This document shows, piece by piece, positions 26,987-34,742 of a stretch of 64,000 nt of DNA; the stretch's first letter is position 1, and every line of letters starts with the position of its first letter. The notes beneath the pieces are model-generated. The model did not search any database. It was not told the origin of the DNA and saw nothing but the letters and a program-made list of their open reading frames with translations. Source of the stretch: Deltaproteobacteria bacterium (GTDB lineage Bacteria > Myxococcota_A > Polyangia > GCA-2747355 > JADLHG01); the NCBI GenBank assembly GCA_020848905.1, contig JADLHG010000004.1, positions 434,001-498,000 on the forward strand, read 5' to 3'. The translations under genes and the position numbers were made by a program.

Positions 26987-28255
26987 TCAGGGGAGGCGAA
27001 GACGCACGGGCCGGTCGGGATCCGAGGGAGTGCTGCTCCCACCGCTCACCGCCAGAGGGACGGCGATGGCCACCGGGGCGGCGACGCCGACCACGAGGGC
27101 CCATACCCACCAGGTTCGTCGGAAGAAGCCCGGGCGGCGGCTGCCCTCCTCGGGCCGCTCGGGGGTCGGCCCCGGGGCGAGAAAGCTGGCGAGCTCTCCC
27201 GCCGCGCGGTCGAGCTCCTCGGGGGGCGTCGCGGGACCAACCCGGCGAGCGCCCGACGGTCGCGCCGCGTGGGGGGACCAGACCTCCACCTGAGCGCCTC
27301 CGTCGCTGGCCGAGACGAGGGCCACGCCGGCTCCTCCGAGGACCGCCGCCGCCTGCGCGCGGTTTTCGGCCTGGGTCTCGAAGATCGTGGCGAGCTCGGT
27401 GGCCGGCCGAGGCTCGAGCCGCGCCTCGAGGTGCGCCGCGTTGCGGAACCGGACCCGGTCGGTCCACGGGCGGTAACAGGGGGCCTCCAGGCGAAGGTAG
27501 TGCTCGCCGTCGGAGGTGGCGCGCAGGGTCAGGGGGGTCACCCCGCTCGGGGCGCCGTCGAAGAGGATCTGCGCCCCCGGCGGTACCGACCGGATCACGA
27601 CGTCGATCGGGCGGCGCGCGCTCCGGGCGCGAGAGAGTTCGGTGCGAATCGCGGGCGAGAAGGTGTCCGGATCGGGTGAAAGGCCCGGGTCGTGCCCCAC
27701 GGCGAGACGGAAGTGGTGCCGGGCGCGCTCGCTATTCCCCTCGGCGTGGGCGAGCGCGCCGAGGAGGAGCTGGAGCTGTGCTAGTTCGCGCGCCACGAGG
27801 CCTTCGCCCGCGGTGCGGTCCACGACGGCTTGCGCGCGCTCGAGTTCTCGACGGAGCTTGGTCGTGCTCAGGGCGACGTAGAGCGAGACGGCACGCCCGA
27901 GGACCTGTCGGACGTCGTCGCCGGAGCGCGTCGTGCGCCCCGAGACCGCGCCACGGGCCACGGGGACCAGGGTCGCTCGTCGCCGCTGGGCGACGCGACG
28001 CAGGAGCTCCTCGGCCGCCGCGGAGGCGGTCGGCTCGCAGCAGCTGCCCTCGCGCACGACCCAGATGCGGTCCTGACCCGGCTGGCTGCCGAGGCCCGAG
28101 GGGGCGCTCCGCGGCGAGGTCGTTGCGCAGCCGGCGTGGGGAAGCGCGGCGCAGAGCAGCAGCCACGCGAGCAGGCCGGGGAGGGGCACGCGGCGTGCGA
28201 TCGCCGGTCGGCTCGACGGAGCCCGGCGGTCAGCGCGCCTTGAAGATGAACGCAT
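26987..28255 (-). CDS. PEGA-domain lipoprotein
   Basis: 422 residues. After an Arg-rich start comes a hydrophobic core and HAGC lipobox. The middle has a helical TPR-like part (ELAQLQLLLGALAHAEGNSE) and a PEGA domain (about 225-290: IRSVPPGAQILFDGAPSGV, TPLTLRATSDGEHYLRLEAP). Near the C-terminus there is a membrane helix (WWVWALVVGVAAPVAIAVPL). The ATG at 28255 lies inside the end of the upstream kelch gene (26-bp overlap), so translation is probably coupled; a GTG at 28189 is an alternative. PEGA domains are usual in surface proteins. Function unknown. Confidence 0.78.
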   Translation of the reverse strand: MRSSSRRADRRAPSSRPAIARRVPLPGLLAWLLLCAALPHAGCATTSPRSAPSGLGSQPGQDRIWVVREGSCCEPTASAAAEELLRRVAQRRRATLVPVARGAVSGRTTRSGDDVRQVLGRAVSLYVALSTTKLRRELERAQAVVDRTAGEGLVARELAQLQLLLGALAHAEGNSERARHHFRLAVGHDPGLSPDPDTFSPAIRTELSRARSARRPIDVVIRSVPPGAQILFDGAPSGVTPLTLRATSDGEHYLRLEAPCYRPWTDRVRFRNAAHLEARLEPRPATELATIFETQAENRAQAAAVLGGAGVALVSASDGGAQVEVWSPHAARPSGARRVGPATPPEELDRAAGELASFLAPGPTPERPEEGSRRPGFFRRTWWVWALVVGVAAPVAIAVPLAVSGGSSTPSDPDRPVRLRLP

Positions 28256-29618
28256 CGCCACGGGGAGTCCCACCCTGCTGGCCACCGACGGCGAGTACCG
28301 TACCGTCGGGGAGCGAGGTCAGAGTCAGAAAACGGCGTTCGGATCCCAGGTCAGCGCCGGCCACGGGGCGCATGCGCCCCGCCTCGAAGACCTCGGCGAG
28401 CGGAGTCGAGGCACCACCCGCGACGAGCGCCCCCCTGGGTAGCGGTGCGACGGCCAGGTCCACGTGGTCGGCGGTGAGCGCCAGCGTTTGCCAGCTCCCT
28501 CCGCGGTAGAGCGCCGCACTGCGTGAGGCTCCAGGCCCATTTCCGCCCGCGACCAGCACCGAACCGTCGAGGAGCGTGGCGCCGGCAGCGCGCGCGCGAG
28601 GCGCGGGGAGGGGCGCGACGCCGTGGTTCCAGCTCCTCGCCCCGCCGTCGTAGAGGCTCGCGTCGTCGAGGAGGCCCTCGGCGGCGTTCGGTGCGGGTGG
28701 CTCCTTGCTCCCGCCGGCGATGAGGAGCTTACCGCCCGAGACGAGGGCGGCCACGTGATCGCGTCGTCCTTGGTTCGGGCGCGGGGCCGGCCGGACGCTC
28801 GGGGCCGACAGGTCGATGACTTCCGCCGACTCGGGGGGCTTCCCCTTCTCCTCGGGACCGCCTACGACGAGGACGGTGCCGTCGGGGAGAGCCGTCGCGG
28901 TGTGGCCGGCACGTGGCATGCTGAGCTGGAGCTCCGCTTCAGAACCGCGATCGGGATGGTAGAGCTCGACGCTGGTCAGTGGAGTTCCATTCTCCCCCCC
29001 GACGATCGCCACGCGATCGCCGACCCGAGCCGTAGCATGATGCGTGCGCGCCCGGCGGAGATCCTTGAGCCGCGTGAAGCGTCCCGTCTGGGGGTCGTAG
29101 AGCTCGACGCTGGCGAGCACGCCCTGAGCTCCCGTGCCGCCGGCGATCAGGACGCGGCCGTCGGCGAGCGCGGTGGCGGTGTGGCCCGAGCGCGGCTGGG
29201 CGAGCTGCGCCTCCAGCGCCGAGAAGCGGTCCACCCTGCTGAAGAAGATCGTCACCGCGTCCGGGGTCGTGGCCGTGACCGCGAAGGGAGCGGTCTGACC
29301 CGTGGAGAGGACGGTTCCCGTCGCGTCCAGCCCTTCGAGTCGGAGGACGCGCCCCGCCCCTAGCGGGAGCGCCGGCAGGAGCACTTCGCCCGTGCTGCGG
29401 GGGGCCTCTACCTTGGATTCGGTCATGCCGACGCCCGTTGCGGTGAGGCGCACGCGCACGACGCCTTCGAACGGGTTGGGCGTCGCCGGTGTGCGCAGTC
29501 GAACCTCCAGGTAGACCTTCCCAGGGGGCGGAGCCGACGATCCGCAGGAGAGGGCGGCGCACATCGTGCCCACCAGCCCGAGGAGCTGGCCGGGTCGGCT
29601 CTGCGTGTAGTCGGTCAC
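28230..29618 (-). CDS. kelch-repeat lipoprotein
   Basis: 462 residues. Signal with ALSC lipobox, a beta-sandwich stretch (about 35-130) and then five or six kelch units forming a propeller (RSGHTATALADGRVLIAGGT, SVELYDPQTGRFTRL, RAGHTATALPDGTVLVVGG and others). The start is set at GTG 29618 rather than TTG 29654: it places the hydrophobic segment correctly and lies 8 bases after the -10 box of a strong promoter, implying a leaderless message. Upstream is a divergent kinase, 44 bp away. Kelch propellers bind proteins or sugars; the ligand is unknown. Confidence 0.85.
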   Translation of the reverse strand: MTDYTQSRPGQLLGLVGTMCAALSCGSSAPPPGKVYLEVRLRTPATPNPFEGVVRVRLTATGVGMTESKVEAPRSTGEVLLPALPLGAGRVLRLEGLDATGTVLSTGQTAPFAVTATTPDAVTIFFSRVDRFSALEAQLAQPRSGHTATALADGRVLIAGGTGAQGVLASVELYDPQTGRFTRLKDLRRARTHHATARVGDRVAIVGGENGTPLTSVELYHPDRGSEAELQLSMPRAGHTATALPDGTVLVVGGPEEKGKPPESAEVIDLSAPSVRPAPRPNQGRRDHVAALVSGGKLLIAGGSKEPPAPNAAEGLLDDASLYDGGARSWNHGVAPLPAPRARAAGATLLDGSVLVAGGNGPGASRSAALYRGGSWQTLALTADHVDLAVAPLPRGALVAGGASTPLAEVFEAGRMRPVAGADLGSERRFLTLTSLPDGTVLAVGGQQGGTPRGDAFIFKAR

Positions 29619-29625
29619 TTGCGGT

Positions 29626-29654
29626 ATGATAGGTTCAGGGTTCCGGCCGGTCAA
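29626..29654 (-). promoter_or_regulatory. promoter of kelch/PEGA operon
   Basis: Minus strand: TTGACC, 17 bp, TATCAT, then 7 bases before the GTG at 29618. The sequence between is ACCGCAA, with no ribosome binding site. It is the clearest leaderless case in the window. Confidence 0.65.
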
Positions 29655-29662
29655 TCGAGCTC

Positions 29663-31363
29663 ATGGCTTCTCCCTCGGTGGGCGCTGCAACGCCCTCGCC
29701 GTTCGACGCGACGCCCAGCACGCCGCTCGACCTACCCGCGCGCTTCGGCCGGTATCGGCTGACGAAGCTCCTGGCCTACGGGGGCATGGCCCAGATCTAC
29801 CTGGCCAAGTCCTTCGGCGCGGAGGGTTTCGTGAAGCCGCTGGTGATCAAGCGGCTGGACCCCGCGCTCCTCGTGAACCCCTACTTCACGAATCTCTTCG
29901 TGAACGAGGCGAAACTCCTCGTCACGCTCAGCCACGGCAACGTCGTCCCCGTCTTCGACTTCGGGCGCGTGGGTGCGGACCTCTACATCGCGATGGAGTA
30001 CGTTTCGGGGACGTCGCTCCACGAGCTCCTGCAGACGCTGCGGAAACGCCGCGAGCGCCTCGATCCGCAGCTCGCGGCGCACGTGATTGCCGAGGTGTGC
30101 AAGGGACTCGACTACGCTCACCGCAAGACCGACGATCGAGGCCAGCCGGCAGGCATCATCCACCGCGACGTGAAGCCCACCAACATCCTCCTCTCCCGGG
30201 AGGGCGAGGTGAAGATCGTGGACTTCGGCGTGGCGAAGCTGGCCGGGCGCGCGGACACCTCGGGGCGCCTGACGGGCACGGTCTCGTACATGTCGCCCGA
30301 GCAGGCGCTGCGCGCTCCCGTGGATCACCGGACGGACATCTTCTCGACGGGCCTCGTGCTGCACGAGATGCTGGCCGGACGCCGGACCTATCCGGGGAAC
30401 GACCCGCGGGAGGTGCTCGCCCTGGCGCGCGCGGCCGACGTGCCGCCGGTGCCCGAGGCCGCGCCCGAGGAACTTCGGGCCATCGTCGCGCGGGCTCTGC
30501 GTCGAGAGCCCGCGGCGCGCTACGCGTCGGCGCACGAGATGCTGCAGGCCCTCGAAGGCTTCCTTCTGCGGGCGAGGTCAGCCCAGGGTGCGGGAGACGC
30601 GGGTCCGCTCGGAGCGCGGGTGGCCGGGTTGCTGAAGGAGGTGGGGCTCGAGCCCGAGCGAACGGCGTCGGTGCTGCCCGAGGTGCGGGAGGAGGAGCCC
30701 CCCGACGATGGGGGACCCGAAGAGGTTTCCGGACTGGTGGAGCTGCCGGGCCCGGCCGACCTCGAGGTGATTCGCGCCGCGGCGGAGACCTTCCACTCGG
30801 AGTTCCTGACCCGAGTGCTTCAGGAGGACCCGTCCGGGGCCATCACGCCCGCGCGACGCCGGTGGCTGCTGCCGGTCGCACTGGGAGGCGTACTGCTGTT
30901 GGCGACGTCGGTGGGCCTCGTCGTGCGCTCGCTGGTGCGGTCCGCCCCGGACCCCGTCCCCACCGCGTCACGCGCGACAGCGCCGCGGCCCGTCGCTGTG
31001 GCGAGCGCGTCGTTACGTCCGAGGGCGGCGCAGCCGCCGGATGGCGCGGTGGCAGAGGTGCCGGCGGGGAGACGCCCCGGGAGGCCGTCTGACGCGGGTG
31101 TGGCGCGCGCCGTGGTGCGACCGCCGAGGCCTCCGCGCGCCGCCTCGGCCGGCTTCGGGTACCTGAGCCTCAACAGCGTCCCATGGTCGGAGGTGACCAT
31201 CGACGGACGGAAGCTCGCGCGACCGACCCCCGTCCTCTCACTGAAGCTGGCTGCGGGGACGCACACCGTCGAGCTCGTGAACCCGGAGCGGAGTCTGCGA
31301 CGCACGCTCAGGCTGCGCATCGCGAAGGGGAAGACGCTGCGCAGGGTGATCTCTCTGCGCTGA
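29663..31363 (+). CDS. Ser/Thr protein kinase with PEGA-like tail
   Basis: 566 residues. Kinase motifs: LAYGGMAQIYLA (37-48), Lys63, HRDVKPTN (Asp169), DFG (187-189), SYMSPEQ. A linker with acidic patches, one membrane helix (about 400-421), a Pro/Arg-rich stalk and a C-terminal PEGA-like domain (about 500-566: LNSVPWSEVTIDGRKL, LKLAAGTHTVELVNP). The kinase is divergent from the kelch and PEGA lipoproteins, so it may act with them at the cell surface. No Shine-Dalgarno sequence precedes the ATG. Its end is 8 bp from a convergent gene. Confidence 0.92.
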   Translation: MASPSVGAATPSPFDATPSTPLDLPARFGRYRLTKLLAYGGMAQIYLAKSFGAEGFVKPLVIKRLDPALLVNPYFTNLFVNEAKLLVTLSHGNVVPVFDFGRVGADLYIAMEYVSGTSLHELLQTLRKRRERLDPQLAAHVIAEVCKGLDYAHRKTDDRGQPAGIIHRDVKPTNILLSREGEVKIVDFGVAKLAGRADTSGRLTGTVSYMSPEQALRAPVDHRTDIFSTGLVLHEMLAGRRTYPGNDPREVLALARAADVPPVPEAAPEELRAIVARALRREPAARYASAHEMLQALEGFLLRARSAQGAGDAGPLGARVAGLLKEVGLEPERTASVLPEVREEEPPDDGGPEEVSGLVELPGPADLEVIRAAAETFHSEFLTRVLQEDPSGAITPARRRWLLPVALGGVLLLATSVGLVVRSLVRSAPDPVPTASRATAPRPVAVASASLRPRAAQPPDGAVAEVPAGRRPGRPSDAGVARAVVRPPRPPRAASAGFGYLSLNSVPWSEVTIDGRKLARPTPVLSLKLAAGTHTVELVNPERSLRRTLRLRIAKGKTLRRVISLR

Positions 31364-31371
31364 GGCGCTGC

Positions 31372-31995
31372 TCACCGCTTGGCGGTCGAACGTTCCAGCT
31401 TCGTGATCGCCTTGTCGAGTTTCTTGGCTGCCGCTTCGGGAAGCGCGGCCCGCCGAGGTTGAACCGTGGAGGTGAGACGCTTCACTGCGTCCGCGGAGCC
31501 TTCCACCGCCGGAGCCAGTGCCGTGACCCACTTGGGGAGGTCCTTGTCCTGCACGCCCGCGAGCAGCCGCAGGACGGTTCCGAGGAGCTTGCCTCGGTAG
31601 TTGGCGTTCAACCCGCACAGCGAGGCCAGCGCGGAGGCGCCGTGCAGGTTCCCCTCCTTCGCGACCCCGAGCAGGTACTCTCGCTCCGCGAAGACCTCGG
31701 CCGGCTGCACCGGCGTGAGGAGGACGAGCCCCTCGAATCCAAGCTCGGCGATGCGCTTCGTCGCGTCGCGGCTGGCGTCGAGGAAGTCGTTCACGAAGCT
31801 CCCCAGGAGCTCCGGCCTGCGGCGGGCGACCTCGACCAGGATTTCGGCGCAGTCCACGCGCGCCTTGGGGGTCCCTGTCCGCAGCCCCTCGGCGATGCTG
31901 TGCAGGAGCGCCGGCATGTCGATGCAGCGCTTGACCATCTCGCCGTTGGATTGCTTGTCACCGGTCGCCGACGCGAGTTCGTCCAGAATGCCCAT
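31372..31995 (-). CDS. alpha-solenoid (HEAT/ARM-like) cytosolic protein
   Basis: 207 residues, no signal peptide or membrane helix. It consists of paired helices such as MPALLHSIAEGLRTGTPKAR and VDCAEILVEVARRRPELL, an ARM/HEAT-like arrangement, with a basic C-terminus (AAKKLDKAITKLERSTAKR). The second of two in-frame ATG codons (31995) was chosen because GGAG stands 6 bases before it; the first (32001) directly abuts GGAG. I do not recognise a family. A protein-protein scaffold is inferred from the repeats only. Confidence 0.65.
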   Translation of the reverse strand: MGILDELASATGDKQSNGEMVKRCIDMPALLHSIAEGLRTGTPKARVDCAEILVEVARRRPELLGSFVNDFLDASRDATKRIAELGFEGLVLLTPVQPAEVFAEREYLLGVAKEGNLHGASALASLCGLNANYRGKLLGTVLRLLAGVQDKDLPKWVTALAPAVEGSADAVKRLTSTVQPRRAALPEAAAKKLDKAITKLERSTAKR

Positions 31996-32160
31996 TTGCA
32001 TCTCCAGGTCCCGACGAGTGCCCCACCCCGTGGCGGGGGGGCGCCCCAGCCTAGCAGAAACCGCGGCGCCGTTGAAACAGCCGTAGCGGGCGGGGCCACG
32101 CCGTCGCGTGCGGCGGGGCCCGCGCGCTTCCGTCGGCGGGGCGAAGCGGCGCGCGTGGCA

Positions 32161-32190
32161 TGGACGCTCCTCCCGGGGGGCGGCTATGAT
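32161..32190 (+). promoter_or_regulatory. promoter of TolB-like propeller lipoprotein
   Basis: TGGACG, 18 bp, TATGAT. The -10 box contains the ATG pair at 32186-32191, which argues that translation starts at the next ATG (32201), 10 bases later, with almost no leader. Confidence 0.45.
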
Positions 32191-32200
32191 GCCCCCGGCG

Positions 32201-34174
32201 ATGCGGCTTTCCGTGACATTGTGTGGCGTCCTCGCGCTCGGCTGCGGCGGAGCCCGCACGCCGGGAGCGGACGGTGGAGGCGATGCGTCCGGCGCAGTGG
32301 ATGGGGCGCAGGGCCGGCGGGACGGTCGAGGCGATGCGTGGCGCGAGGCGGGCAGAACGGACGCGCTTCGGGACGCCCAGTACGGCGAGGGGATAGGGGA
32401 CATCGGCACCGTGGACGCCGCGCTCTCCGCGGGAACGGCGCTCTACGTGGTCACGAGCGACTCGGACGCGTTCGGGCTGCGCACCGTCTCGACCGACGGC
32501 CGCGGGACCCCCGCGCCGGTTCCCGGCTTTGCCGGGCTGGTGGACTTCGACGGGCTCAGGTTGGCGTCGCTGCACGGACTGCTCCCGGTCCGGCGGGATC
32601 TCGCTCGTCCCGACGGAGAGGGGCCCTTTCGCGGGATCCGGCTGCCCGGGACACTGGGCACGCTCTACTACTTTCACCGCAAGCTCACCGGCACCTCCGG
32701 CCTCCTCGTGATCACTCCAGGTGGGATTCTGCGCGTGGTCCACGAGGCGGCAGGCGTGTACGCGGACACGTTGGCCGAGCACGTGGCGCTCAGCCTCGAT
32801 GGCCGTGTGGGAGTCGCCGCGCAGAAGGGTGATCGCGTGGTGCTCTTCCGGACCGACGGGCAGCCACTGCCCGGCGGAGGGAGCTCCCTGGTACTGCCCT
32901 CGGCGGTGGCGGTGAGCAGCCTGCAGGCGCGGTCCCTGACGGTCGTCGGAGGCTGGCTCTACGTCGTGGGGCAGACGGACCGCGGCGCGGCGACACTGCT
33001 GCGGGCGCCGCTCACGGGCGCCGCTCCTCTCGAGGAGGTGCTGGTGTCGCGCGCGCGAGGTCGGGCCTCGGCCTGGATCGGCGACCAACTGGCCGTGAGC
33101 GAGGACGAATCCCGCCTGCTCGTTCCTGCTGGTGCGAACGCCGGGGCGGCCGATCTCTTCGTGGTCGAGGTTGCCACTGGCCTGGCCCGCCGGGTGACGC
33201 CCAGTGCGGGAAGCCTCGCCCCTCGGGGGGAGGTCTTCGGCGCCGAGGGAGGACAGCTGGCGCTGTCGCCCACGGGAAAGGCGCTGGCCTACGTGAAGGA
33301 GGTGCAGGGGAAGCCGGAGCTCTTTGTCGCGCCGACCCAGGTGGGCGGCGCTACGGCGCAGCTCAGCGACCCTGGTCGCTTCAAGGACGCCGTGGTGGCC
33401 TTCGTCAACCTGTGGTTCCCCGACGACGCCACGCTGCTCTTCATGGCGGGGGCGGGCCCGGGGCGCATGGATCTCTACCGCTGGGAGCTCACGAGCGGGC
33501 GGCTTGCCAACCTGACCGGTTATGGCTCCATCAAGGCGCCGTTCGACGGGGCCGGTCGCTTCGCCCCCCGAGGGGCGTGGACCAGCCCCGGTCGCACGCA
33601 CTTCTACTGGATCGAACAGGACAGCCTGACGGGGGCACGAGACCTGCGGGGCCTTCGACTTCCCGGCGGGACCCCCTTTCCGGTCACGAGCCAAGCCTAC
33701 GTGGCGTCGACCGGTGGCAGCTTCGTCCACTGCGCGGCCTCCGGGGACCTCTACTTCGTCGCTCAGCCGCGGGTCGCAATCTATCAGGAGGAGGTGTTCC
33801 ACCTCCGCCTGGAGCAGGGGGGGAGCGCGACGCGGCTCACGAGCCTCGCCCACCCGAGCGGCGCGTCGTGGATCGTGCGCGACCTGACCTTGACGGAGGA
33901 CTGCGGGACGCTCGTCTTCTCGGCGGGTGGCCATCCGGAGCTCCGCTACCTATGGAGGCTGTCGCCCCCGTCGGCGGGGCCGGCGCGCGCCTTCACCGCC
34001 GTGCCCCGCTACGTTGCGGACACGCTGCGCTTCACCGCCGATGGTCAGACGGTGGTTCACGCCTCTGGCGGGGCAGTGGACCGCACGACGCTCAAGGCCG
34101 TGCAGCTAGGAGGCGGCACACCGACGACGCTCGACCCGCAGGGAGGGGTGGTGCACCTCTTCGCCGTGTACTGA
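32201..34174 (+). CDS. beta-propeller (TolB/WD40-like) lipoprotein
   Basis: 657 residues. Signal MRLSVTLCGVLALGC with an LGC lipobox, then an Asp/Gly/Arg-rich spacer (to about 70) and a propeller of six or seven blades: repeated units end in short strands such as SEDESRLLVPAGANAGAADL, LSPTGKALAYVKEVQGKPEL and FPDDATLLFMAGAGPGRMDL, which resemble the TolB N-x-x-P-x-W-S-P-DG repeat. Such lipoproteins scaffold periplasmic or surface complexes. ATG 32186 or 32189 is possible, but these codons lie in the probable -10 box. No obvious operon partner. Confidence 0.8.
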   Translation: MRLSVTLCGVLALGCGGARTPGADGGGDASGAVDGAQGRRDGRGDAWREAGRTDALRDAQYGEGIGDIGTVDAALSAGTALYVVTSDSDAFGLRTVSTDGRGTPAPVPGFAGLVDFDGLRLASLHGLLPVRRDLARPDGEGPFRGIRLPGTLGTLYYFHRKLTGTSGLLVITPGGILRVVHEAAGVYADTLAEHVALSLDGRVGVAAQKGDRVVLFRTDGQPLPGGGSSLVLPSAVAVSSLQARSLTVVGGWLYVVGQTDRGAATLLRAPLTGAAPLEEVLVSRARGRASAWIGDQLAVSEDESRLLVPAGANAGAADLFVVEVATGLARRVTPSAGSLAPRGEVFGAEGGQLALSPTGKALAYVKEVQGKPELFVAPTQVGGATAQLSDPGRFKDAVVAFVNLWFPDDATLLFMAGAGPGRMDLYRWELTSGRLANLTGYGSIKAPFDGAGRFAPRGAWTSPGRTHFYWIEQDSLTGARDLRGLRLPGGTPFPVTSQAYVASTGGSFVHCAASGDLYFVAQPRVAIYQEEVFHLRLEQGGSATRLTSLAHPSGASWIVRDLTLTEDCGTLVFSAGGHPELRYLWRLSPPSAGPARAFTAVPRYVADTLRFTADGQTVVHASGGAVDRTTLKAVQLGGGTPTTLDPQGGVVHLFAVY

Positions 34175-34198
34175 GGCGCCGGGCGCAGCCGCGCCGAG

Positions 34199-34579
34199 CT
34201 ACCAGGGCAGGAGGAGTCGCTTCACGTAGGCGCCGACCTGATCGCCGAAGGTGTGGCACGGCACGGGCGTTTGGGTCACCCCGGCGCCCGTCGTGGGCGT
34301 GTGGCGCTGGCACCCGTGTGCCCGGGTCCCGAGGACGAGGTCCACGAGATTCGGCGGACGAAGCCATTGCGGCTGGGGCTCCTCGAGGAGGCGGACGGTG
34401 AGCGGCCCTTGGCCGCCGCCGAGGATGCGCAGGATCCCGTTGCCTCCCTGGACCACGCGGAGGCCGGGGTCGCCTCCGACGACGCGCCGAAACGCGTCGA
34501 GGGGGGTCTTTGGACCGCCGTCGGCATGCGCGAGATTCACCCCCACCACGGTGGACAGGATCAGAAGGGCCTTGGTCAT
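34199..34579 (-). CDS. small exported protein
   Basis: 126 residues. A signal peptide MTKALLILSTVVGVNLAHA is followed by a short domain with two cysteines (HGCQ, VPCHTF) that could form one disulfide, and FRRVVGGDPGLRVVQGGNG. Nothing identifies the family. The start has no clear ribosome binding site; a TTG at 34597 would add six residues. It lies 164 bp downstream of the HEAT/zinc protein on the same strand and may be the last gene of that transcript. Confidence 0.55.
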   Translation of the reverse strand: MTKALLILSTVVGVNLAHADGGPKTPLDAFRRVVGGDPGLRVVQGGNGILRILGGGQGPLTVRLLEEPQPQWLRPPNLVDLVLGTRAHGCQRHTPTTGAGVTQTPVPCHTFGDQVGAYVKRLLLPW

Positions 34580-34742
34580 GGCGGAGAAGACGAGCAACCG
34601 TCATGCCACGCCCCGCGCGAAGAAATCCGCAAACATCACGCGACGTGGGCCGGCTCGTGGGGCGTGGGGCGGTCACCATGAGGACCGGAGGCTCTTTGAT
34701 TTCCAGACGGGGAGATCCGTCGTGCGGGGCGAGCCGGGGCGG

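Noticed and set aside
32186-32191. ATGATG as the start of the propeller lipoprotein
   Set aside because: These bases belong to a TATGAT -10 box; ATG 32201 gives a complete lipoprotein signal. The choice is not certain.
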